Notes: generated by a model not told the origin, from the sequence alone. Shown: positions 1 through 8,157, counted from the stretch's first letter. The stretch: DNA of 64,000 nt from Microthrixaceae bacterium (GCA_011523825.1 WTFX01000007.1:50478-114477); one strand, 5' to 3'. A program made the numbers and translations.

Positions 1-2237
1 TCGATCATCTTCCCGGCCACGCCCGCCATTTCGACTCGCTCCGCGGAGGCATCCTCGGACACCTTGGCGGGCCGCACTGCCTCTGGGCGGAGCCGGAAGC
101 CCGCCTGCGTGGCGACGGTTCGGTACTCGACCACCTGCGGCCAGACGACCCGCAGCGCTGAGCGTCCGCGCACTGAGTGCACCTCGGTGCGGTCGGGCGG
201 CGGCGGGCCGGTGCGGGTGCCGCGCAGCGGCATGAACTCGAACGGTATGCCCAGCACCTCGGCGTACTCGGGCATCAGCAGGTGCGCTTTGCCGGGCTCG
301 TCGCGGAACGACTCGTACGAGGTGCGCCGCAGCGCCCGCCCGGTGACCTGCTCGCACAGCAGCTGCGAGCTGAACGCCCGGAAGCCTACGATCTGGGTGA
401 CTGTGCGGGCATCCCAGCCCTCAGTGAGCATCGACACCGAGATCACGCAGCGCACCCCGGCGCCGAGCCGCCCCTGCTTGCCGACCGTGTTCAGCGCCTC
501 GCGGATCGCATCGGCGGGCACGTCGTCGCCCATGTGTGCCGCCTGTTCGCGCAGCAGCTTCGCGAACCGGGCGGTGATGGCGTCATCGTCGTCGGGGCGT
601 GAATGGACGAGCAGCGTGCGCGGGTCGCTGCGCCACTGGGCCGGCCCGCCCGTGGGGTGCTCGACGACGTTGGAGAACTCCTCGAACCGGCCCGCGATGA
701 CTTGGGAGACGTCCCGGCCCTCGTCGGCGGTCTGCCGCTCGCAGCCGGCGATGTGCTCGTACAGTGCAACGGCGTTGTCGATGGTGTTGGCCACCACGAT
801 CATCACCGGCGGCGTCTGCTGCTGCCGATCCTGTGCCGCAGCGAACGAGCGGCGCCATTCGCCCGCTGCGGCTGTCAGGGCGTCTTCCAGCGGCTGCGGC
901 AGCACGGCCGCCGGGTCGTCGGAGCGTTTGGGCAGCTTCTTGGTGGGCGTGGCCTCGTACAGCCGTCGCCACGCCGTGCGGGTCCCGGGCGTGTCGTCGC
1001 CGACCGGCACGCGGGGCACCTTCACCAGGCCCGACTCGATGGCGTCCATCAGCCCGAAGTCCGACGCCACCCATTCGAACATCGGCGAACCCTCGCCGCG
1101 GGCGGCACGGCCGATCCACATCGGCGTCGCCGAGAAGTCGTACACCGGCGACGCCTGCCCGCCGAACCGGTCACGCTCGCCGAGCGCACCCATGTCTCGC
1201 AGCGTCCGCACGGCGTTGAACCACACCGCGGCCACCTTGTTCTCGCTGCGCTCCTCGGCAGTCTGCTTGGCGCCAGCAGTCTCGCCGGCAGTGGCGTCGG
1301 GCGGCAGGTAGCAGTGATGGGCCTCGTCGTTGATGACCACCAAGTCGCCGTGTGCGCCTCGGCGCGCCAGCAGGTCTCCCACCATCCGGCGCATCATCGC
1401 CTGCGGCGATTCGGTCTGGTCGATCCGCGACTCGCCCAGCAGCGCCTTCTGCGCGCCGCTCGACTCGGAAGGATCGCGCTGGCGGAACGCCTGGAAGTTC
1501 ACCACCGTCACGCGAGCTGCCGTCAGGTCGCCACGGAGCTCGGCGGGCACCAGCCCGAGCTCCCCGTACACGTTGTCGGGTGCGCTCGGCGCCAGCACCG
1601 CCAGCCGGTCGCGCACCGTCAGCCCCGGCGTCAGCACCAAGAACCGCGACGAGTGCTGCAGGTTGCGCTGACGATGCGAGCGCACGGCGTTCAGCGTCTG
1701 CCAGGCGATCAGCATGCCCATCACGGCGGTTTTGCCGGTGCCAGTGGCCATCTTGGCGCAGTAGCGCACGATGCCGTCGTTGGCCGCTCGCGACGCAGCC
1801 TCGAGGTCGCGCCGCTCGGGCGTGTCACGCCGGGCCGCCTCGCGCAGCCAGATCAGCGTCTCGATGGCCTCGCGCTGCGCGAAGAACGGGCGCAGCTGCC
1901 GATGCGAGGTGTCGTCGGCCCAGTGCACCAGCAGCTTGCGCGTCACCGACGTGACGCCGGGCCAGCCATCTGCGCGCCATGCGCGGACTCGTTCGCGGAT
2001 GTCGTTGATGAGTTCGTTCTCGGTATCGGTACCGCCGAGATCCATGGACATGGTCGCGGTGGCGTCGTCGTCGGGCACAGGCCTCAGCAGCGCCGAGCGC
2101 CGCCGACCCGGTAGCGGCGCCGCTCCCGCCTTCGCCCGCCCCGCCCGGTCGAGATCCCAATGCCGATCCGGCTCCTCGTACGGCGAGCACACGATCGGAT
2201 CGACCGCCGGATCGAACTCAGCCGAAGGCTCAGGCAC
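1..2237 (-). CDS. Type III restriction-type DEAD/DEAH helicase, N-terminal 745 codons (partial)
   Basis: This gene runs off the left edge, so only its N-terminal part is visible. The start is a GTG at 2237, the only usable start before an in-frame stop at 2265-2267. The N-terminus has the SPYEEPDRHWDLD motif typical of type III restriction endonuclease res subunits. Superfamily II helicase motifs are in order: Walker A MATGTGKT (about residue 163), DEAH (about 304), SATP (about 369) and the motif VI-like QVTGRALRR (about 630). The family couples ATP-driven DNA translocation to cleavage; any nuclease domain would lie outside the window. No methyltransferase partner is visible, so it could be an orphan helicase or half of a system to the left. 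It lies 27 bp downstream of the Gly-repeat membrane protein on the same strand and may be co-transcribed with it. Confidence 0.85.
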   Translation of the reverse strand, partial: MPEPSAEFDPAVDPIVCSPYEEPDRHWDLDRAGRAKAGAAPLPGRRRSALLRPVPDDDATATMSMDLGGTDTENELINDIRERVRAWRADGWPGVTSVTRKLLVHWADDTSHRQLRPFFAQREAIETLIWLREAARRDTPERRDLEAASRAANDGIVRYCAKMATGTGKTAVMGMLIAWQTLNAVRSHRQRNLQHSSRFLVLTPGLTVRDRLAVLAPSAPDNVYGELGLVPAELRGDLTAARVTVVNFQAFRQRDPSESSGAQKALLGESRIDQTESPQAMMRRMVGDLLARRGAHGDLVVINDEAHHCYLPPDATAGETAGAKQTAEERSENKVAAVWFNAVRTLRDMGALGERDRFGGQASPVYDFSATPMWIGRAARGEGSPMFEWVASDFGLMDAIESGLVKVPRVPVGDDTPGTRTAWRRLYEATPTKKLPKRSDDPAAVLPQPLEDALTAAAGEWRRSFAAAQDRQQQTPPVMIVVANTIDNAVALYEHIAGCERQTADEGRDVSQVIAGRFEEFSNVVEHPTGGPAQWRSDPRTLLVHSRPDDDDAITARFAKLLREQAAHMGDDVPADAIREALNTVGKQGRLGAGVRCVISVSMLTEGWDARTVTQIVGFRAFSSQLLCEQVTGRALRRTSYESFRDEPGKAHLLMPEYAEVLGIPFEFMPLRGTRTGPPPPDRTEVHSVRGRSALRVVWPQVVEYRTVATQAGFRLRPEAVRPAKVSEDASAERVEMAGVAGKMI

Positions 2238-2264
2238 GAGCTGATCGCATCGACGCTGCGCCCG

Positions 2265-2672
2265 CTAGCGCTTGCGTGCCGGCATCCGGAGGGGCTGCCA
2301 AGCCAGGAAACGCACGCCTGCCGACGTGCCATAGGAGTTGAGTCCGCCGAACGCGATCATGCCGACGGCGTTGACACCGCCGAAGGACACGATCCCGATG
2401 CTGTTCAGCCCGCCGATGGCGACGATGCCGACAGCGTTGGCGCCGCCGATGGAAACGATGCCGACGGCGTTCCATCCTCCGAAGGCCACGACGCCGATGC
2501 CGTTGCTGGCGCCGACCGCGATGGCGGCGATGTCGCCCATCGGCACGTCGTCCACGAGCCCCCATTGCGTCAAGGCGAACATCAGCGTCGTGCCGCCGAC
2601 TACTGCCAGCACCCACAGGAACGTGAGCCCGCGCATCTTGTCGAGTTCATGCTGGTCTGCGTCAGCAGTCAT
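2265..2672 (-). CDS. Gly-repeat membrane protein of unknown function
   Basis: The 135-aa product has an N-terminal hydrophilic stretch, one clear transmembrane helix (about residues 18-38), then about seven tandem copies of a 10-residue unit close to G-I-V-x-I/F-G-G-x-N-A/S. The units predict a repetitive glycine- and small-residue-rich hydrophobic structure, possibly a membrane-embedded or beta-solenoid-like stack. I chose the ATG at 2672 because a GGGGG run sits about 6 nt upstream; an ATG at 2678 is possible but abuts that run. The gene immediately precedes the helicase gene in the same direction. I do not recognise a characterised family. Confidence 0.65.
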   Translation of the reverse strand: MTADADQHELDKMRGLTFLWVLAVVGGTTLMFALTQWGLVDDVPMGDIAAIAVGASNGIGVVAFGGWNAVGIVSIGGANAVGIVAIGGLNSIGIVSFGGVNAVGMIAFGGLNSYGTSAGVRFLAWQPLRMPARKR

Positions 2673-2805
2673 CCCCATCCCCCGTGCAACCGTGTCTGAA
2701 CCTACACCGGTCGGCAGCGCACGTCCCGCCCGGCCAAAGCCAGCAGGCACGCCCTACGCACAAATTGATTTCATTGGCAGCAGAACGCTGAAGTACTCTG
2801 CTGTC

Positions 2806-3099
2806 GTGGCCGATGAGGAAGTGCCTGATGCGTTGCCCCCGGTGGGCGAGGCTCTTGATGCCGCGTTCGAGGTCCAGCGCTCGGCGCTGCGACGAATCGA
2901 GCAGTCGCAGCGCGAGCTGCGGGGCTCGGTGGGCGAGCTGCAGGCATCGCAGCGCGAGTTGCAGGGCTCGGTGGGCGAGCTGCGGGGCTCGGTGGGCGAG
3001 CTGCAGGCATCGCAACGCGAGATCGCCGAGGTGCTGACGGGTCACTCCGAGCTGTTGCTGGGGATCGCTGAGAAAGTCGACAAGCTCAGCTCTGGATGA
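2806..3099 (+). CDS. Small repetitive coiled-coil protein
   Basis: This is a 97-aa acidic protein. Its middle (about residues 30-73) is built from a roughly 7-residue module alternating ELRGSVG or ELQGSVG with ELQASQR, which predicts a long alpha-helical coiled coil. The GTG at 2806 is the most plausible start because upstream in-frame codons overlap the divergent membrane gene and read as non-coding. It stands alone on the + strand between two - strand units and converges with the operon ending at 3141. Function unknown; it could be a scaffold or oligomerisation module. Confidence 0.55.
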   Translation: MADEEVPDALPPVGEALDAAFEVQRSALRRIEQSQRELRGSVGELQASQRELQGSVGELRGSVGELQASQREIAEVLTGHSELLLGIAEKVDKLSSG

Positions 3100-3108
3100 T
3101 CCCGGCGG

Positions 3109-3149
3109 GACGCTTGGCCGGCCTCGCCGGACTAGCGCCCTCAAGCGTC
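3109..3149. terminator. Possible bidirectional terminator between convergent genes
   Basis: An outer inverted repeat (GACGCTTG at 3109-3116 with CAAGCGTC at 3142-3149) encloses a small CCGGC-ctc-GCCGG hairpin at 3118-3130. It lies between the + strand coiled-coil gene and the - strand operon end. There is no T tract, so it would be a non-canonical terminator. Confidence 0.35.
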
Positions 3150-3422
3150 GAGGCAGGCGGTCATGGGGCCGCAGCCATGGTTCGGGTCTGCGGCGGGCGG
3201 ACTGGAAGCCGGATACCACATCGCCAGTACCCACAGCCACGCGATCACCAGTGTTGCGCTGATGCTGAGCGTCAGCAGCAGGGTCAACGCGGCCTCGGCC
3301 AGCTTGGCGCGCTTGGCAGTCGCCACCGCAACGCCGCTTGGGTTGCCGGCTCTGCCTGCTGAGTTCCGCTGCGCCGGTCGGCGCTCTGTCGCAGCGGCTT
3401 CGCGCTCAGATGTAGTCGGCAT
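3141..3422 (-). CDS. Small single-TM protein, third gene of membrane operon
   Basis: The 93-aa product has a charged Arg/Glu-rich N-terminus, one strong transmembrane helix (about residues 42-68) and a short C-terminal tail with two cysteines. Its ATG at 3422 lies inside the end of the upstream gene (stop at 3406-3408), which suggests translational coupling. No family is recognised. With the two genes upstream it forms a compact - strand operon of membrane-anchored proteins. Confidence 0.55.
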   Translation of the reverse strand: MPTTSEREAAATERRPAQRNSAGRAGNPSGVAVATAKRAKLAEAALTLLLTLSISATLVIAWLWVLAMWYPASSPPAADPNHGCGPMTACLDA

Positions 3423-3846
3423 CGTCGGTCTCCCACGATTCGGCGCGGTGGTGCCGGTCTCGCCTGGGCCGGTGGTAGGGCTCGTCGTCATCGAAGTCCC
3501 ATCGGTCATCGCCCCAGTCGTCGTCGAGGTCATCGAGGTTGTCGGGCACGTACCGCGGCCTTGGCCCAGCGCGACGCGGAGGTGCGGGCGCGGGCCGAGG
3601 CCGCGGGAGTTCCCGAGAGCGGCTGGCGCGCTGGTGGTGAGGCAGACTCGCCGCTGACCGTCGCCTGCGGGAGCGCCGTTCGTTGCGGCCACCGAACCAG
3701 CCATGCAACGCAGCGACGACCATGCAGAGCAGGAGGAACCCCACGGCTGACAGTCTCAGCATTCCGGCGATGACGAGACAGACGAGGACGCCTGCGATGT
3801 CGGGTCCCCACGGTTCTCTGGTTCTGCGATTCGGTCGATCAGACAT
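3406..3846 (-). CDS. Two-TM protein with acidic tail ending SWETDDADYI
   Basis: This 146-aa protein has two adjacent hydrophobic helices (about residues 17-31 and 33-50), an Arg-rich segment, a Pro/Arg-rich linker and a strongly acidic Asp/Trp-rich tail. The last ten residues, SWETDDADYI, nearly match the end of the upstream neighbour (SWETDDGDYI). The two genes therefore share a tail by duplication or by common selection. The start ATG at 3846 follows the upstream stop by 46 bp. No family is recognised; the tail may be a protein-interaction or localisation signal. Confidence 0.65.
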   Translation of the reverse strand: MSDRPNRRTREPWGPDIAGVLVCLVIAGMLRLSAVGFLLLCMVVAALHGWFGGRNERRSRRRRSAASLPHHQRASRSRELPRPRPAPAPPRRAGPRPRYVPDNLDDLDDDWGDDRWDFDDDEPYHRPRRDRHHRAESWETDDADYI

Positions 3847-3892
3847 GTGTGCAGCTTCGCGCTGGGGTGTCACATGATTCGAATTCGGCCGC

Positions 3893-5056
3893 TCAGATGT
3901 AGTCGCCGTCGTCGGTTTCCCAAGACGGCCCGCGGCCGCGCCCGCGCGACGCTGATCTCCGAGGCGGTTCATCGTCGTCCCAGTCGTCGTTGCGGTCCCA
4001 TTCGCTGTCCGCATCGCCCCATTCGTCGTCGGGGACCCATTCGTCGGCCCGGTCTCGCCGACTGTGTTCCGCGGAGTCTCGTTCGCTGTAGGCCCAGAAC
4101 CTTCGGTCTTCGCGCTCCCACTCGTCTTCGCGCCGTTCGACTCGGTCCCATTCGTCGGCATGATCCCACTCGCTGTCGTCGCGGTCTCCTGCGTCGTCCC
4201 AGTCCAGGTCGTCGTCACTCCAGTCGTCGCTGTCCGGGCGTTGACGTGACGTCGCGCCGCCGTGCCGCCCGCCACGCGGCCGGTCGGCAGGTCGTGGGGT
4301 TGCCTGCCGCCGGGCAGCGCGTCGGCGTGCGAGCACCAGGATCCCGCCGATGATGAGCAGAGCACCGATGTCCGCGCCGGAGAAGACCATCAGGGTTCCC
4401 ACAGCGATCGCACCGACAGCGACGCCTCTGCTCAGCAGTGCACGACTCGTCTTGCTCAGCAGCGGTCCCACCGTGCTGCCCGGATCGGCCTCGCCCGGCT
4501 GGTTGGCCGCCGTCGCGCGACCAGGCGACGCATGCAGGGGCGTTACGGAACCCGCCGCTTCGGCTACCGTCCACCAGTCCAGCTTCCACCGTCGCATCTC
4601 TGCAAGGTCGATGACATGGCAGGGCTTCTGGCGGTCGTCGATCTGCCGCTGGAGATCAGGGCTGAGCCCCTCGGCGGTGTGGATCAGCATGCGGGCTCGA
4701 AACTGCGCCGAATCGGATGCCTCCAGGAACGCCTCGACATCCCGCTTCGAGACGAGCCGGCTGCCGCTGGAGCAGCGGCACTGGATGGCGACGGCGTCAT
4801 CGTCGCGAGCGCTGTTGCGGTGCGCGACGAGGCCGATGCCGCCGCCCGGGCCCTCGCGGCCCGCCCAGTCGTCCCACCGATCGACGCGGTCGAACACCCT
4901 CCGACCGTCGCCGTCTCTCAGCGCGCCCAGCACGCCTTGGCACATCCGCTCGAATCTGCTGGCGAAATCCGCGCGATCGTGCGCCTGACGGCGCATCTCG
5001 CTCAGTACATCGTCGAGATGCGAGTCGTCTGAGCCTCGTGGCGCCCGGTTGAACAC
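3893..5056 (-). CDS. Membrane protein with degenerate restriction-endonuclease-like domain
   Basis: The 387-aa protein begins with a domain (about residues 32-163) resembling the Mrr/PD-(D/E)XK module found at the N-terminus of several restriction helicases, with the pattern FE-x2-C, a WDDWAGREG stretch, a GIxLVA strand, an AIQC strand and a KRDVEAFLEAS helix. Active members usually have GIDLVA and QCK; here they read GGIGLVA and IQCR, so the catalytic Asp and Lys appear lost. A linker, two transmembrane helices (about 206-226 and 229-244) and a long Asp/Trp/Arg tail ending SWETDDGDYI follow. It heads a three-gene operon. A DNA-binding but non-cleaving membrane-anchored role is an inference. 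Confidence 0.7.
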   Translation of the reverse strand: MFNRAPRGSDDSHLDDVLSEMRRQAHDRADFASRFERMCQGVLGALRDGDGRRVFDRVDRWDDWAGREGPGGGIGLVAHRNSARDDDAVAIQCRCSSGSRLVSKRDVEAFLEASDSAQFRARMLIHTAEGLSPDLQRQIDDRQKPCHVIDLAEMRRWKLDWWTVAEAAGSVTPLHASPGRATAANQPGEADPGSTVGPLLSKTSRALLSRGVAVGAIAVGTLMVFSGADIGALLIIGGILVLARRRAARRQATPRPADRPRGGRHGGATSRQRPDSDDWSDDDLDWDDAGDRDDSEWDHADEWDRVERREDEWEREDRRFWAYSERDSAEHSRRDRADEWVPDDEWGDADSEWDRNDDWDDDEPPRRSASRGRGRGPSWETDDGDYI

Positions 5057-5109
5057 GCTCGAAGTATCGCGCTGGCATGTGACACGTCAGCAGTCCGGCA
5101 CGGCAGCGC

Positions 5110-6093
5110 TCAGGCGATCACGACCACCGGGGTGCCGATGGGGGCCCATGTGTAGAGGCGCTCGGCTTTGTCGTCGCGTTGGCGCACGCAGCCCAGCGAC
5201 CCGAACTCGCCCAGTTCGGCTTCGGTCTGCACGGGCGTGTCCCGCCAGCCGCGGGGAATCGAATGGAAGCCGATCAAGTCTCCCTCGGAGTCGGTGGTGA
5301 AGCGCACCATGTGCTCCATGGTGACCAGCCAGTTGTAGGAGATGGCGTCCTCCGATTTCGACGTGACCGCATAGCGACCCGGCACCGGCGATTCGGCATG
5401 TCCGCTGACCGGATAGTTGTCCACCATGGCCCCGTCGGCGTCGATGAGCCAGACCCATTGGCTGCCTCGGTCGTAGATGACATGGCGCGCGCCCACGATT
5501 CCGACATCGGGCGCAGTGTTGCCGCTGCGCCACAGCGTTCGTCCCAGCGGCGTGACGACGGACAGGGTGCCGTCGTTGCCGAGTTGCAGCGACGCGGCCG
5601 GATCGCTGCGGGTGTCCGCAGTCCACAGTCGTGCCCGGTCGCCGTCAGATGCCGTGGCCCCGAACCCAGGATGGGCGGTGTCGTAGAGCACGAGGTCGCC
5701 GTTCGTGCGCATCACCAGCAGCGGCACCGCTTCTGAGGCCGGCTCGGTCGACCACAGGACGGCTCGCAGACCCAGGCCGTCGTCGGTGGCGCGCAGCACC
5801 AGCCGTCCGTCGGGCTCGAGGGTCAGCCGGTACCAGCCGTTCGGCGACATCGCCGACTCGCCCGCAGCCAGATACTCGCCGGGACCCAGCACGGTGGTTG
5901 CGGGCGGGGCCTCGGGCATCCCCTCGGGCACGCTGACGGTCGTGCCGCCGCCGTCTGGGTGCCAGGCTGCATCAAAATCGAGATGCCAGCGCTGCGACGG
6001 CTCAGCGCCCAGATCAGTGACAACGCCGGCAGCGGACGCCGGACGCAGCGGCAGCACCGCAAGCAGCGCGGCCATGCCGAGCCCGACAGCCAT
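5110..6093 (-). CDS. Secreted L,D-transpeptidase with N-terminal bulb-lectin-like domain
   Basis: The 327-aa precursor starts with a signal peptide (MAVGLGMAALLAVLPL ending near ASA). The ATG at 6093 is preferred because GAGGAC lies about 9 nt upstream; an in-frame ATG at 6174 lacks a ribosome site. A middle region (about residues 50-190) resembles a B-type mannose-binding lectin fold, with repeated LVLRATDDG / LVLYDTA / LSVVTPLG strands. The C-terminal YkuD-type domain has HSIPRGW and the catalytic block SLGCVR. Such enzymes form 3-3 cross-links in peptidoglycan outside the membrane. The usual His in SHGC is Leu here, a tolerated variation in some family members. It stands alone, 53 bp upstream of the membrane operon. 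Confidence 0.8.
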   Translation of the reverse strand: MAVGLGMAALLAVLPLRPASAAGVVTDLGAEPSQRWHLDFDAAWHPDGGGTTVSVPEGMPEAPPATTVLGPGEYLAAGESAMSPNGWYRLTLEPDGRLVLRATDDGLGLRAVLWSTEPASEAVPLLVMRTNGDLVLYDTAHPGFGATASDGDRARLWTADTRSDPAASLQLGNDGTLSVVTPLGRTLWRSGNTAPDVGIVGARHVIYDRGSQWVWLIDADGAMVDNYPVSGHAESPVPGRYAVTSKSEDAISYNWLVTMEHMVRFTTDSEGDLIGFHSIPRGWRDTPVQTEAELGEFGSLGCVRQRDDKAERLYTWAPIGTPVVVIA

Positions 6094-6256
6094 GCGCAGA
6101 TGCGTCCTCGAAGCGAGCACGCATGACGAGAGTACGGCAGCATCCACGACGAGCGCAACGACAGCCGGCACCATCCAAGCCAGCCGGCACTGTGTATTGC
6201 TGGTCTACGGATCGGTGGTGGTGTCGGTCCCACCGTCGACGGGAGGTATGGCGTGC

Positions 6257-7618
6257 TCAGGGAAAGCGAAGCGGTGGACTGGCGGGCGGAACGGGCGAGC
6301 CGGTCATTGCCCGCCGGAGTTCTCGCAGAGAGTCGCGGGCAGAGTTGAGATTCGCTTGAAGCAGTTCGTCGTTGTGGCCGCGTCGCTCGGCTGCCAGCCG
6401 CAGCCACCGCGGAAATGCAGCGTCGAGCGTCGCGAGCCACTCGTCGCTCGGCTCGAAGCCATATTCGACGGTCTTCCGATAGTCCGCCGAGTCCATGTGG
6501 GCACCGTTGCTCTCAAAGCCGAAGTTCGGTATCCACTGTTCTAGGAATATCTTCACTCTCGGCGGGTTCCAGCGGAACACGTCGTCGATCCAGCATGAAT
6601 TGGCGAACATCGCGGCAATCAGGACCAGGTCACCCAGATCGGAGGAATCTTCGGCGAACGAGCGGTCGGCGACGAACCGCTCGACGGCCTCGGCGAACTG
6701 GCGGTCGGTGCTCGGGTCGTCGCCGATCATGTGCCGGGATGCAGCGGGCGCGACGACTTCGGGCAGTTCGCCGCCGCTCGGCAGCAGGCGCACGAAGCAT
6801 CCGATGAGCGCACGCCGGCAGATGTCGTCGTCCGCTTCGCCCCAGGCCGGATCATCGTCGAGTTCGTCGGCTGCCTCGACGCGGCGCAGGCTCGCCCGAT
6901 CGAACTCGGCGAGCCCATGTTCCATCAGTGCCCGAGCTTCGGCGAGGCTGATGTCTGTGACGCGATGCCCCTCCGCGACATCGCGATGCTCTGCCGCTGT
7001 CGCCGGACGGACAGCCAACCCGTGCGCTGCACCCCAGGCGTGCGGGTGGAAGGCTGCGTTCATCTCTTGGACCGTGCCGTCGGGACGCCGATAGTCGACG
7101 ACGATCGACACGTACTCGTCCCATTGATCGCGGATCATCACGGCATCGACAGGCTCGGCTGCCCCGAGGTCGTGCACCCACTCAGGCACCTCGATGCCGT
7201 CGTCGACCAGGCGCTGCAGCTGTGCGCGCGCCTTGGGCTGGACGGTCGGCTCGCCGAACGCGGCAAGCACGGCCACCGCAATGGCACCCGGGGTACCGCC
7301 GATGGCAGCCAAATGCCGGAGCGCGACACCGGGATGGTCTCCATAGGGGTTCCACGGTGTCTCCACAGCGGACATGACCGCCGCAGCGAGGTTCTCCTCG
7401 ATGTCGGCGAACGACGCACCTTCGGAAATTTCGAGATTCGCGGCCACGTCGCTGACGAGTGACGACATGCGCATGCGCACATAGTCCGTAGGCGCCGAAG
7501 ACCGCAGGACTCGGTCGGCCACACCGCCCGAGCCCTTGGGCGTCACACGGCGGCTGCTGCCAGCCGCAGCCCGCGGATTGCCCCTTGAGCCGGGCTTGCG
7601 CTTTCGCTTGCTCGCCAC
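6257..7618 (-). CDS. Conserved-looking protein of unknown function, 453 aa
   Basis: The protein has a basic N-terminal tail rich in Lys/Arg/Gly/Ser (first about 35 residues) followed by an acidic, mostly alpha-helical soluble body with several WxxxF and DE-rich segments. No signal peptide or transmembrane helix is visible. Coding character is good: the reading is open throughout and the protein has balanced composition unlike the competing frames. I do not recognise the family. Neighbours give little context: it is followed downstream by the L,D-transpeptidase, and its upstream side is a decayed intergenic region. Confidence 0.6.
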   Translation of the reverse strand: MASKRKRKPGSRGNPRAAAGSSRRVTPKGSGGVADRVLRSSAPTDYVRMRMSSLVSDVAANLEISEGASFADIEENLAAAVMSAVETPWNPYGDHPGVALRHLAAIGGTPGAIAVAVLAAFGEPTVQPKARAQLQRLVDDGIEVPEWVHDLGAAEPVDAVMIRDQWDEYVSIVVDYRRPDGTVQEMNAAFHPHAWGAAHGLAVRPATAAEHRDVAEGHRVTDISLAEARALMEHGLAEFDRASLRRVEAADELDDDPAWGEADDDICRRALIGCFVRLLPSGGELPEVVAPAASRHMIGDDPSTDRQFAEAVERFVADRSFAEDSSDLGDLVLIAAMFANSCWIDDVFRWNPPRVKIFLEQWIPNFGFESNGAHMDSADYRKTVEYGFEPSDEWLATLDAAFPRWLRLAAERRGHNDELLQANLNSARDSLRELRRAMTGSPVPPASPPLRFP

Positions 7619-7958
7619 GTCTGCCCTCCGGTTGCTTGTGCCGCTGCCGCAGCGGCCTCAACCTACGAGCCGGTGCCGCCTTGGTCGCGGCAGCGGCCCG
7701 CCGTGAGGCGTCACCACTGTTCAGCCAGCGGCGGGAACTGCATCGCTTGGGTTGCCTCATCGGCGTCAAAATGCTCGGCGTCGAAATCGGCCGGGCGCCA
7801 TTCGGTCAGTTCCATGTGCTCGTCATGGCCCGGATCGGCGAGGGGGAAAGTTGTCCACGACGTTCTCGCCGGTGTCGGCCGATGTGCCCCGTCGCTGCCT
7901 CGCACACTGTAGGCATAGGATCCGCTGGTTGACCGATTCCGGCGGGCACGCGTACACC
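7619..7958. other. Intergenic stretch without a convincing gene
   Basis: About 340 bp between the 453-aa gene and a nitroreductase remnant. A short - strand reading at 7711-7812 has protein-like composition (acidic, ending FPPLAEQW), but its start has no support. It may be debris of a decayed gene. Confidence 0.4.
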
Positions 7959-8098
7959 ATGTCGATGAAGGGAATGGAAGACGGCCAGGTGCTGTCGTTC
8001 AATCAGCAGATCATCGCCGAGTTCCGGGAGAACCAAGGACGCTGCGGCGGCAGGTTCGAGGGCAATCCGATGTTGCTGATGACGATGCCGCGCCGTGC
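7959..8098 (+). pseudogene. Truncated F420 (deazaflavin)-dependent nitroreductase remnant
   Basis: From the ATG at 7959 the reading begins MSMKGMEDGQVLSFNQQII, continues through FRENQGRCGGRFEGNP and ends at MLLMTMP. This matches the N-terminus of the DUF385/Ddn-type deazaflavin-dependent nitroreductases, which normally continue with a TGAKSG-type motif and about 100 more residues. Here the match stops after about 46 codons at the junction with the convergent SDR gene and a 20-bp tandem duplication. It is most simply a deletion remnant. Confidence 0.6.
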
Positions 8099-8117
8099 CG
8101 CGGCGAGGTGCTCCCGA

Positions 8118-8157
8118 GCCCACCGTCATGCAGGCTGGCCCACCGTCATGCAGGCTG
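8118..8157. repeat. 20-bp perfect tandem duplication at SDR 3' end
   Basis: The unit at 8118-8137 (gcccaccgtcatgcaggctg) is repeated exactly at 8138-8157. The stop codon of the SDR gene (8126-8128) lies inside the first copy, so the duplication sets the present C-terminus of that protein. It sits at the boundary with the truncated nitroreductase. Confidence 0.9.

Noticed and set aside
603..2114. A 503-codon + strand reading near the left end
   Set aside because: The opposite strand encodes the helicase with all motifs in order; the + reading is a shadow.
7711..7905. A 64-codon - strand reading with partly protein-like composition
   Set aside because: No ribosome site and no family likeness; kept only as possible debris in the gap annotation.
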